Both the position numbers and the translations under genes were made by a program. The notes under the pieces were generated by a model. The model was not told the origin of the DNA. It worked only from the letters and a program-made list of their open reading frames with translations, and did not search any database. Below are positions 25,326 through 34,029 of a stretch of DNA of 34,029 nt, in pieces. Every line of letters begins with the position of its first letter. Position 1 is the stretch's first letter. Source of the stretch: Mycobacterium sp. (GTDB taxonomy: Bacteria; Actinomycetota; Actinomycetes; Mycobacteriales; Mycobacteriaceae); the NCBI RefSeq assembly GCF_025965855.1, contig NZ_JAOPWB010000248.1, forward strand, positions 1 through 34,029, in the 5' to 3' direction.

Positions 25326-27086
25326 ATGCAACCGGTCGGCACGACGGGGTCGCGCGTCGAAAATGGCCGGGACGGCTCGCATATCGAGGGCGGCGGCGTG
25401 CCCCTGCGGGGCTGGCAACGCAGGGCACTGGTGAAATACCTTGCCGCCCAGCCGCGCGATTTCCTGGCCGTCGCCACCCCCGGCTCCGGGAAGACGACGT
25501 TCGCGCTTCGGGTGGCGGCCGAACTGCTCAGCCAGCGCGCCGCCGAGCAGATCACGGTCGTGGTGCCCACCGAGCACCTCAAGGTCCAGTGGGCGCTGGC
25601 CGCTGGGCGGCATGGCCTGGCCCTGGACCCGAGGTTCTCCAACACCAGCCCCCAGACCTCACCGGAGTATCACGGCGTGATGGTCACCTACGCACAGGTC
25701 GCCGCGCACCCGACGCTGCACCGCGTGCGCACCGAGCAGCGCAAGACCCTGGTCGTCTTCGACGAGATACATCACGGCGGTGACGCCAAGATCTGGGGCG
25801 AGGCCATCCGGGAGGCCTTCGGCGACGCCACGCGCCGGCTCGCCCTGACGGGCACGCCCTTTCGCAGCGACGACAGCCCCATCCCGTTCGTCACGTACAC
25901 GTCCGGCGCCGACGGGGTGCTGCGGTCGCAGGCCGACCACACCTACGGCTACACCGAGGCGCTCGCCGACGGCGTCGTCCGGCCGGTGGTGTTCCTCGCC
26001 TATTCTGGGCAGGCCCGCTGGCGGGACAGCGCCGGCGAGGAGCACGCCGCGCGGCTGGGCGAGCCGTTGTCCGCCGAGCAGACCGCACGCGCGTGGCGCA
26101 CGGCGCTCGACCCCGCCGGCGAATGGATGCCCGCGGTGATCGCGGCCGCCGACGAGCGGCTGCGCCAAAAGCGGGCCCACGTGCCCGACGCCGGCGGCAT
26201 GATCATAGCCTCCGATCGCACCGCGGCCCGCGCGTACGCCGCCCTGTTGACGAAGCTCACCTCGGAGCCGCCCGCGGTGGTGCTGTCCGACGATCCCGGA
26301 TCATCGGCCCGGATCACCGAATTCGCCGAAAGCACCAGCCGGTGGCTGGTCGCGGTGCGCATGGTCTCCGAAGGCGTCGACGTGCCCCGGCTGTCGGTCG
26401 GAATCTACGCCACCAGCGCCTCGACGCCGCTGTTCTTCGCGCAGGCGATCGGCCGGTTCGTGCGGTCGCGCCGGCAGGGCGAAACCGCGAGCATCTTCGT
26501 GCCGTCGGTGCCCAGCCTGCTGCAGCTGGCCAGTGAGCTGGAAGCGCAGCGAAACCACGTGCTCGGCCAACCGCACCGGGAGTCCGGGGATCCCCTCGAC
26601 GGCGATCCCGCCCTGCGGACGCAAACCGAAAAGACGGAAACGGACAAGGGTTTCACCTCGCTGGGCGCCGACGCCGAGCTGGACCAGGTCATCTTCGACG
26701 GGTCCTCGTTCGGCACCGCCGCCCCGGCCGGCAGCGACGAGGAGGCCGATTACCTCGGTATCCCCGGATTGCTCGACGCCGAGCAGATGCGCGCCCTGCT
26801 GCACCGGCGCCAAGACGAGCAGCTCAAGAAGCGGGCCGCCACGGGATCGGCCCAGGATGCGCCGGCGTCATTGTCCATGCATGGGCAGCTGCGCGATCTG
26901 CGCCGCGAGCTCAACGCCCTGGTCTCGGCGACCCACCACCGCACCGGCAAACCGCACGGCTGGATCCACGGCGAACTGCGCCGCCGCTGCGGCGGCCCCC
27001 CGATCGCCGCGGCGACCCGCGAGCAGATTCAGGCCCGCATCGAAGCCTTGCGGCAGCTGAACTCCGAGCAGGCCCGAGGGGGCTAG
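25326..27086 (+). CDS. Superfamily 2 DEAD/DEAH-box helicase-like protein
   Basis: 586-aa predicted ATP-dependent nucleic-acid motor (Rv2917 equivalent). An upstream GWQRRAL (29-35) is a Q-like motif; Walker A TPGSGKTT (51-58), Walker B/motif II DEIH (146-149), motif III LTGTPFR (about 174-180) and motif VI QAIGRFVRSRR define an SF2 helicase core of the XPB/RAD25-like type. The C-terminal 170 residues are charged and unlike any domain I recognise. ATG at 25326 is chosen, preceded by GGGGGGAG; the frame opens at 25248, but upstream residues look noncoding. Converges with glnD across the element at 27090-27140. Confidence 0.88.
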   Translation: MQPVGTTGSRVENGRDGSHIEGGGVPLRGWQRRALVKYLAAQPRDFLAVATPGSGKTTFALRVAAELLSQRAAEQITVVVPTEHLKVQWALAAGRHGLALDPRFSNTSPQTSPEYHGVMVTYAQVAAHPTLHRVRTEQRKTLVVFDEIHHGGDAKIWGEAIREAFGDATRRLALTGTPFRSDDSPIPFVTYTSGADGVLRSQADHTYGYTEALADGVVRPVVFLAYSGQARWRDSAGEEHAARLGEPLSAEQTARAWRTALDPAGEWMPAVIAAADERLRQKRAHVPDAGGMIIASDRTAARAYAALLTKLTSEPPAVVLSDDPGSSARITEFAESTSRWLVAVRMVSEGVDVPRLSVGIYATSASTPLFFAQAIGRFVRSRRQGETASIFVPSVPSLLQLASELEAQRNHVLGQPHRESGDPLDGDPALRTQTEKTETDKGFTSLGADAELDQVIFDGSSFGTAAPAGSDEEADYLGIPGLLDAEQMRALLHRRQDEQLKKRAATGSAQDAPASLSMHGQLRDLRRELNALVSATHHRTGKPHGWIHGELRRRCGGPPIAAATREQIQARIEALRQLNSEQARGG

Positions 27087-27089
27087 TCC

Positions 27090-27140
27090 GATGGTGGCGA
27101 CCCGCTGCGCCCGGCGACGCCGCGTTTGCGATCGCCACTA
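27090..27140 (-). repeat. Dispersed intergenic element, copy 1
   Basis: 51 bases between the converging helicase and glnD genes. The minus strand begins at the TAG stop of glnD (27138-27140) and reads TAGTGGCGATCGC and on to GGTCGCCACCATC. Ends GTGGCGA and TCGCCAC are inverted, so a stem with a long arm is possible. It matches the copy at 32896-32946 at all but about five positions. Confidence 0.8.
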
Positions 27141-29582
27141 GCCAACGGCGACCTCTCCCGGCCCGCCGAACACCGCCAGCAGCTGCTTCTCCACCACCGC
27201 CTGCGCGCCCGGGTCTTCGGGCAGCTCTACGCAGAACACGTCGGCGGCCGTCGACCCGAAGGTGTGAACCTTCGCCCATGCGATGTCGGCCCCCGCGCGC
27301 TCCAGCGCCCGGGCCAGGAGCGCGAGCAAGCCCAACCGGTCCATGGCGCGGATCTCGATGAGCGGCTGGCCGGACGCGGCGGGGTCGAGCCACTGGATGT
27401 GGGGCGGGGCGGTCGACCGAGTGACGGGCACCCCAACCTGGATCTCGCCGGGCCGCGCGGTCGCCACGCCGACGGCGTCGGTGTCGCGCTTCTCCAGCGT
27501 GCCGATGACGTCGACGTCGCCGTTGAGCGCGGTGGTGAACTGCTGCCGCAGCAGGCCCGCTTCGGGCGGTGAACCGAACAGCGGCGACACCACGAATTCG
27601 GTGATCGCCACACCGTCGTGAGTGTTGACCGACGCCGAATGGATGCGCAGCGAGTTCAGCGCGAGCACCGCGGCGGCGTTCGACACCAATCCCCGCTGGT
27701 CCGGCGCGACCATCACCAGGTTCAAGCGCTCGCCGCCGCCGGCCTCGATCTCCACGTGCACCCCGTGGTCGGCCGCCAGCGAAAGGTACTGCGGCGCAGT
27801 GGGTTGCGCCTGCGGCAGCGGCTCGCCGGCCATCACCATCCGGCAGCGACGCACCAGGTCCTCGATCAGGGACGCCTTCCAGTCGCTCCACACCCCGGGG
27901 CCCGTCGCCTTCGAGTCCGCCTCGGTCAGCGCGTGCAACACCTCGAGCAACAGCGGATCCCCGCCCAACGCCTCGGATACGGCCTCGATCGTCTTGGGGT
28001 CGTTGAGGTCGCTTCGGGTGGCCGTCACCGGCAGCAGCAGGTGGTGGCGGACCAGCTTCGACAGGAACTCGGTGTCTTTGGGCGAAACCCCGAGCCTGGG
28101 GCCGATTTCGAGGGCCATCTCGGCCCCGAGCACGCTGTGGTCGACTCCCCTGCCCTTGCCGATGTCGTGCAGCAGCGCCCCGAGCGCGAGCAGATCGGGT
28201 CGTGCCACGCGGGTAGCCAGCGGTGCCGCGTTGACGGCGGTCTCGACGACGTGGCGGTCCACCGTCCACTTGTGCGCGACGTCGCGGGGCGGAAGGTCGC
28301 GGATCGCAGCCCATTCCGGCAACAACCGCTCCCACAACCCGGTGCGGTCGAGCGCTTCGACCGTCGCCACCGCGGTGGGCCCGGCGGAGAGCACGACCAG
28401 AAGGTCGTCTAATGCATCGCTGGGCCAAGGGATTGGCATCTCGGGCGCGCCGGCGGCCAGGCGGTTCAGCGTGGCGGCGCCGATCGGCAACCCGGTGTCC
28501 GCCGACGCGGCGGCCACTCGCAGCACCAGCCCGGCGTCGGTTTCGGGCGAGACGTCGCGGGCGAGCACGACCTCCCCGGCATACTCGACGACGCCCTCGT
28601 CCAGTGGGCGGCGCCTGGGCCGGCGCACCAAGGCCGAGACGCCACGGCGCGGCAACGCGTTTTCGGCGGTCCGCAGCCCGGTCTCGGAGTGGTAGGCGAT
28701 GGTGCGCCCGGCGTCGGACAGCTTGCGGGCCAAGTCGAATCGGTCACCGATGTGCAGGGCGGCGCTGATCTCGTCGGCGTACTGGGCCAGCAGCTGATCG
28801 CGTCCGCGCCCGGACACCCGGTGCAGCTCGGTGCGCACGTCGAGGAGCGTCAGATAGGCGTCGTCGAGCGAGCCGCCCGGCGTTTCGGAGCGGGCCAAGC
28901 CGTGGCGGTCGATGAGCTGGGCCACCCCGAGCGCGTCAAGCAGTTGCACATCGCGAAGGCCGCCGCGACCCGATTTCAGGTCCGGCTCGGCGCGCTGCGA
29001 GATCCGGCCACAACGCTGCCACCGGGATTGCGTGATTTCGACGAGCTCGTCCATCCGAGAGCGAATTGCGCTGCGCCACTGCTTTCTTGCGCCCGCGATC
29101 AATTCCCCGGACAGCCGCGCGTCGCCGGCGATGTGGCGGGCATCCAACATCCCCAGGGCCGCGATCATGTCGGTATTGGCGACGCCGAGCGCGCCGGGGA
29201 CCGTTCGCACGCTGTGGTCAAGCCGAACGTTCGCGTCCCACAAGGGATACCACAGCTTGTCGGCGACCCGCTGCAGCACATCGGTGGACTGGTTGTCGTG
29301 CAACAACATCAGGTCCAGATCGGAATACGGCAGCAGCTCGTGGCGGCCCAGGCCGCCGATCCCGACTATCGCGAAGCCACTGGTGTCGGTGATGCCGATC
29401 TCGTCCGCCTTGGCGGTCAGCCACGACTCGTGCAGATCCTGCCACGCGTGCCGCAACTCGGCCGCACCCAGCCCACGACCATCAGACAGCAGTTGGCGCC
29501 GCGCGGCAACCAAATCGGTTGCCCCGCAGGCGCTTCCTGCTCCCGTTCTGTTCCCGGACGGATCGGGTGGGTCCGAATTCAT
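27138..29582 (-). CDS. glnD: PII nucleotidyltransferase GlnD
   Basis: GlnD modifies and demodifies PII (GlnB) in response to nitrogen status; in actinobacteria it acts as an adenylyltransferase. 814 aa. The nucleotidyltransferase motif [16 protein letters not shown] is at residues 76-91 with the metal aspartates D88 and D90. The HD hydrolase domain has [11 protein letters not shown] (about 466-476). Two ACT domains lie at the C-terminus, the last including [19 protein letters not shown]. Start is ATG at 29582, 45 bases after glnB. Its stop codon lies in a dispersed element. Orthologue Rv2918c. Confidence 0.96.
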   Translation of the reverse strand: MNSDPPDPSGNRTGAGSACGATDLVAARRQLLSDGRGLGAAELRHAWQDLHESWLTAKADEIGITDTSGFAIVGIGGLGRHELLPYSDLDLMLLHDNQSTDVLQRVADKLWYPLWDANVRLDHSVRTVPGALGVANTDMIAALGMLDARHIAGDARLSGELIAGARKQWRSAIRSRMDELVEITQSRWQRCGRISQRAEPDLKSGRGGLRDVQLLDALGVAQLIDRHGLARSETPGGSLDDAYLTLLDVRTELHRVSGRGRDQLLAQYADEISAALHIGDRFDLARKLSDAGRTIAYHSETGLRTAENALPRRGVSALVRRPRRRPLDEGVVEYAGEVVLARDVSPETDAGLVLRVAAASADTGLPIGAATLNRLAAGAPEMPIPWPSDALDDLLVVLSAGPTAVATVEALDRTGLWERLLPEWAAIRDLPPRDVAHKWTVDRHVVETAVNAAPLATRVARPDLLALGALLHDIGKGRGVDHSVLGAEMALEIGPRLGVSPKDTEFLSKLVRHHLLLPVTATRSDLNDPKTIEAVSEALGGDPLLLEVLHALTEADSKATGPGVWSDWKASLIEDLVRRCRMVMAGEPLPQAQPTAPQYLSLAADHGVHVEIEAGGGERLNLVMVAPDQRGLVSNAAAVLALNSLRIHSASVNTHDGVAITEFVVSPLFGSPPEAGLLRQQFTTALNGDVDVIGTLEKRDTDAVGVATARPGEIQVGVPVTRSTAPPHIQWLDPAASGQPLIEIRAMDRLGLLALLARALERAGADIAWAKVHTFGSTAADVFCVELPEDPGAQAVVEKQLLAVFGGPGEVAVG

Positions 29583-29627
29583 ACCCTCCCGGCCCGTCCG
29601 GGTCGGATCACCAATTTGCGGCTGGCG

Positions 29628-31396
<1,769 letters not shown>

Positions 31397-31473
31397 TCGC
31401 TTTCACCTCCGGTAGGACATGAGTAGGCCGACAGGCAGGCGCCTGTGGCCTGGGAGAACCATGCGCAATTGTT

Positions 31474-31512
31474 GTTTCGGCAATGGGGCCGCCATGTTTC
31501 GCCGGTATTAAC
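31474..31512 (-). promoter_or_regulatory. Possible GlnR box upstream of amt
   Basis: On the minus strand two GAAAC motifs (31500-31496 and 31478-31474) are separated by 17 bases, the spacing of alternating half-sites in the actinobacterial GlnR pattern (GTnAC-n6-GAAAC repeated). GTTAA stands 7 bases upstream of the first. The middle GTnAC half-site is poorly matched. Regulation of amt-glnB-glnD by GlnR is known in mycobacteria; this particular site is inference. Confidence 0.4.
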
Positions 31513-31536
31513 GTCACGCTTGGCGTGTAAGCGGTC

Positions 31537-32835
31537 TCAGCCGAGCAGGGCGTCCACGAATGCGGCGGGTTCAAACGGCGCCAGGTCGTCGGGACCCTCG
31601 CCCAGCCCGACCAGCTTCACCGGCACCCCGAGTTCCTGCTGGACGCGGAAAACGATGCCGCCCTTGGCCGTTCCGTCCAGCTTGGTCAGCACCGCGCCGG
31701 TGATGTCGACGACGTCGGCGAAGACCCGCGCCTGGGCCAGCCCGTTCTGCCCGATGGTGGCATCGAGCACCAGCAACACCTCGTCGACCGCGGCGCGCCG
31801 GGTTACCACCCGCTTGACCTTGTCGAGCTCGTCCATCAGCCCGACCTTGGTGTGCAGCCGCCCGGCGGTGTCGATGACGACGACGTCGGCTCCATCGGCG
31901 ATGCCCTTGTCGACGGCGTCGAACGCCACCGACGCCGGGTCGGCACCCTCGGCCCCCCGCACCACCTCCGCACCCACGCGCGCGGCCCAGGTTTGCAGCT
32001 GATCGGCGGCCGCGGCCCGGAAGGTGTCGGCCGCGCCCAGCACGACGCGCCGCCCGTCGGCCACCAACACCCGCGCCAGCTTGCCGACGGTCGTGGTTTT
32101 CCCGGTGCCGTTCACGCCGACGATCAGCAGCACCGAGGGATGGTCGGCGTGCGGCAGCGCGCGGATCGAGCGGTCCATGTCGGGTTGCAGCTCGTTGATC
32201 AGGACGTCGCGCAGCACGGCCTTCGCGTCGGCCTCGGTGCGCACGCTGTCGCTGGCCAGCCGGCTGCGCAGCTGCGAGATCACCGACTCGGTGGCGACCG
32301 GGCCCAGGTCGGCGACCAGCAGCGTGTCCTCGACGTCCTGCCAGGATTCTTCGTCCAGGTCGCCGCCGCCGATCAGGCCGAGCACGCTGCGCCCGAGCGC
32401 GTTCTGCGAGCGGGCCAGCCGGCCGCGCAGTCGCTCCAGCCGGCCTTCGGGTGGCGCGATGGCCTCGATCTCGGCGGCCTCGGGGGCCTCCCGGGTGGGC
32501 GGGGCCTCTGGCGCCGGCGGGGCCGGCGGCGGCGCCGGCGTCTCGGGTTCGGGCAGTTGGACGTCGGAGACCGTGCGCCGCGGCGCGTCGCGGGGAACGG
32601 TCGCGTCGTCGCCTACCGCGGGCAGCCCGCTGGTGTCAAGCCGGTCTTCGATAGGCGTGCGGCTGAACGCGATGCCGGAGGACGCGGTGTAGCCGCCGGA
32701 GCGATCGAGTGCGCCGGGTTCGGGGCGGGCCAAGCGGATCCGCCGCCGCCGGTTGAGCGCCAGGCCCAGGACCAGCGCGGCGATGACGACCAGGGTGGCG
32801 ACGACCGCGATCGCGATCCAAAGACCTTGGGACAC
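31537..32835 (-). CDS. ftsY: SRP receptor FtsY
   Basis: SRP receptor GTPase (432 aa). Residues about 3-27 form a hydrophobic N-terminal segment (LWIAIAVVATLVVIAALVLG), an unusual membrane anchor kept in mycobacterial FtsY. A Pro/Ala-rich acidic region (about 85-115) precedes the NG domain: GVNGTGKTTTVGKLA (near 235-250), DTAGRLHTKVGLMDELDK and TKLDGTAKGG. Start at 32835 begins MSQGLWIAIAV. Partner of Ffh at 22651-24225. Follows smc with a 108-base gap holding a dispersed element. Confidence 0.96.
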   Translation of the reverse strand: MSQGLWIAIAVVATLVVIAALVLGLALNRRRRIRLARPEPGALDRSGGYTASSGIAFSRTPIEDRLDTSGLPAVGDDATVPRDAPRRTVSDVQLPEPETPAPPPAPPAPEAPPTREAPEAAEIEAIAPPEGRLERLRGRLARSQNALGRSVLGLIGGGDLDEESWQDVEDTLLVADLGPVATESVISQLRSRLASDSVRTEADAKAVLRDVLINELQPDMDRSIRALPHADHPSVLLIVGVNGTGKTTTVGKLARVLVADGRRVVLGAADTFRAAAADQLQTWAARVGAEVVRGAEGADPASVAFDAVDKGIADGADVVVIDTAGRLHTKVGLMDELDKVKRVVTRRAAVDEVLLVLDATIGQNGLAQARVFADVVDITGAVLTKLDGTAKGGIVFRVQQELGVPVKLVGLGEGPDDLAPFEPAAFVDALLG

Positions 32836-32895
32836 GCTGGCATTCTTTCAAGCCGCCCGGCGCCGGCCCGATCGGGTCTAGTCCGGCCCTAGCTC

Positions 32896-32946
32896 GATGG
32901 TGGCGACCCGCTTCGCCCGGCTACGCCGCGCTTGCGATCCCCGCTA
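32896..32946 (-). repeat. Dispersed intergenic element, copy 2
   Basis: 51 bases between smc and ftsY. On the minus strand it starts with the smc stop codon TAG (32944-32946), then CGGGGATCGCAAGCGCGGC and ends GGTCGCCACCATC. It differs from the copy next to glnD at about five positions and shares its location right at the 3' end of a gene. Confidence 0.8.
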
Positions 32947-34029
32947 GCTCGAGACCAGCTGCTCCACCTGCTGACCGCGCATCCGCTGGGAGATCACCGC
33001 GGTGATGCCGTCGCCCTGCATGGTCACGCCGTACAGCGCGTCGGCGACCTCCATCGTGGGCTTCTGGTGGGTGATGATGATGATCTGCGACTTGGCCCGC
33101 AACAGTTCGAACAGGCCGATCAGGCGGCGCAGGTTCGTGTCGTCGAGCGCCGCCTCGACCTCGTCCATGATGTAGAAGGGCGACGGGCGGGCCCGGAAGA
33201 TCGCCACCAGCATCGCCACCGCCGTCAGCGCCTTCTCGCCACCGGACAGCAACGACAGCCGGGTGATCTTCTTGCCGGGCGGACGCGCCTCCACCTCGAT
33301 GCCGGTGGTGAGCATGTCGTTGGGGTCGGTCAGCCGCAGCCGGCCCTCTCCGCCGGGGAACAGGACGGTGAAGACCTCGCGGAATTCGCGTTCGACGTCG
33401 ACGAACGCGTCGTTGAACACCTGCAGGATGCGGGCGTCGACGTCGGCGATGACGTCGAGCAGGTCCTTGCGGGCCGCCTTGACGTCCTCGAGCTGGGTGG
33501 ACAGGAAGTTATAGCGCTCCTCCAGCGCAGCGAACTCCTCCAGCGCCAGCGGGTTGACCCTGCCCAACTCGGCCAGTTCTCGCTCGGCCCGCTTGGCCCG
33601 GCGCTCCTGGGTGGCCCGGTCGTATGGAATCGGGGCGGGCGCGAAAACCTGCTCGCCGCGCTCGCGGGCCTGCTCGAACTCGGCGATTTCCAGCTCGGTC
33701 GGCGGGAGCGAAACCTCCGGACCGTACTCGGCGATCAGATCGGTCGGCGCCATCCCGAACTGCTCGAGCACCATCTGCTCGAGCTGCTCGATGCGCAGCG
33801 CCGCCTGGGCGTTGGCCACCTCGTCGCGGTGCAGCGAATCGGTGAGCTTGGCCAGCCGGGCGCCCAGCGCGTTCACCTCGTCGCGCACCGTCGCCATCGC
33901 GGCCGTGCGGTCCCTGCGCTCGGCGACCAGCGCGTTGCGGATGGCCGATGCCGCGGCGATCACCCCGTCCAGCCGCGACGCCAGCAGCCGCCCGGCGTCG
34001 GCCACGCCTCCGGCAACGGCGGCCGCGCG
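32944..34029 (-). CDS. smc: Chromosome segregation protein SMC, N-terminus outside the window
   Basis: C-terminal part (361 codons) of the SMC ATPase, which with ScpA and ScpB compacts and segregates chromosomes. The window cuts it at 34029 in frame. The first visible residues are the end of the second coiled coil, followed by the C-terminal ATPase head: signature motif [15 protein letters not shown] and Walker B with D-loop [18 protein letters not shown]. The hinge and Walker A are outside. The stop codon is inside a dispersed element. Corresponds to Rv2922c. Confidence 0.96.
   Translation of the reverse strand, partial: RAAAVAGGVADAGRLLASRLDGVIAAASAIRNALVAERRDRTAAMATVRDEVNALGARLAKLTDSLHRDEVANAQAALRIEQLEQMVLEQFGMAPTDLIAEYGPEVSLPPTELEIAEFEQARERGEQVFAPAPIPYDRATQERRAKRAERELAELGRVNPLALEEFAALEERYNFLSTQLEDVKAARKDLLDVIADVDARILQVFNDAFVDVEREFREVFTVLFPGGEGRLRLTDPNDMLTTGIEVEARPPGKKITRLSLLSGGEKALTAVAMLVAIFRARPSPFYIMDEVEAALDDTNLRRLIGLFELLRAKSQIIIITHQKPTMEVADALYGVTMQGDGITAVISQRMRGQQVEQLVSS

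Noticed and set aside
26911..28428. 505-codon minus-strand frame overlapping the helicase end and glnD
   Set aside because: Crosses a convergent gene junction and reads Arg/Gly/Ala-rich sequence; the frame of glnD is well supported.

Overview
The window is a high-GC actinobacterial chromosome segment. Gene content and order match the conserved mycobacterial block from xerC to smc (Rv2894c to Rv2922c in M. tuberculosis H37Rv). Several accessory genes absent from that block in H37Rv, together with the protein sequences, suggest a slow-growing Mycobacterium, probably of the M. avium complex. The species call is inference; the synteny rests on recognising the proteins, because no database search was possible.

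Layout. 1-5902 (minus): the C-terminally cut xerC, a lactate 2-monooxygenase-like flavoenzyme, a viuB-like siderophore-interacting protein, then dprA-comM-yraN with overlapping start and stop codons. 6021-8780: fdhD with an upstream NAD-dependent epimerase/dehydratase in the place where fdhF sits in H37Rv, and a divergent GAF-ANTAR regulator. 8789-11144 (minus): rplS-lepB-rnhB-DUF2469. 11450-12406 (plus): lppW, convergent with 12488-14493 (minus): rpsP-khpA-rimM-trmD.

14494-17400 is the most irregular part. It holds an intact SnoaL-like gene, a decayed partial copy of it about 0.8 kb away, two small secreted proteins, a 27-codon ORF overlapping the start of one of them, and dacB2. 17400-19788 is a TetR regulator and an amidohydrolase in one operon with a possible operator. 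Next come pknI (19900-21513), a second amidohydrolase and ffh (21552-24225), an alpha/beta hydrolase broken by one extra G (24422-25220), and an SF2 helicase (25326-27086). The nitrogen operon amt-glnB-glnD (27138-31396, minus) follows, then ftsY and the C-terminal part of smc.

Functional links: ffh and ftsY are the two SRP GTPases; rplS, rpsP, rimM, trmD and khpA serve ribosome and RNA biology; Amt, GlnB and GlnD form the ammonium-sensing relay; LepB and the lipoprotein, D,D-carboxypeptidase and kinase genes act at the envelope. Two kinds of dispersed non-coding element were found: a long hairpin between convergent genes (two copies) and an about 51-bp element (three copies), two copies of which supply the stop codon of the adjoining gene. 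No tRNA, rRNA, CRISPR array, transposase or prophage gene was seen. No clear new multi-gene defence-type system was found; the most unusual signals are the dispersed elements, the short upstream ORF and the decayed or frameshifted genes.
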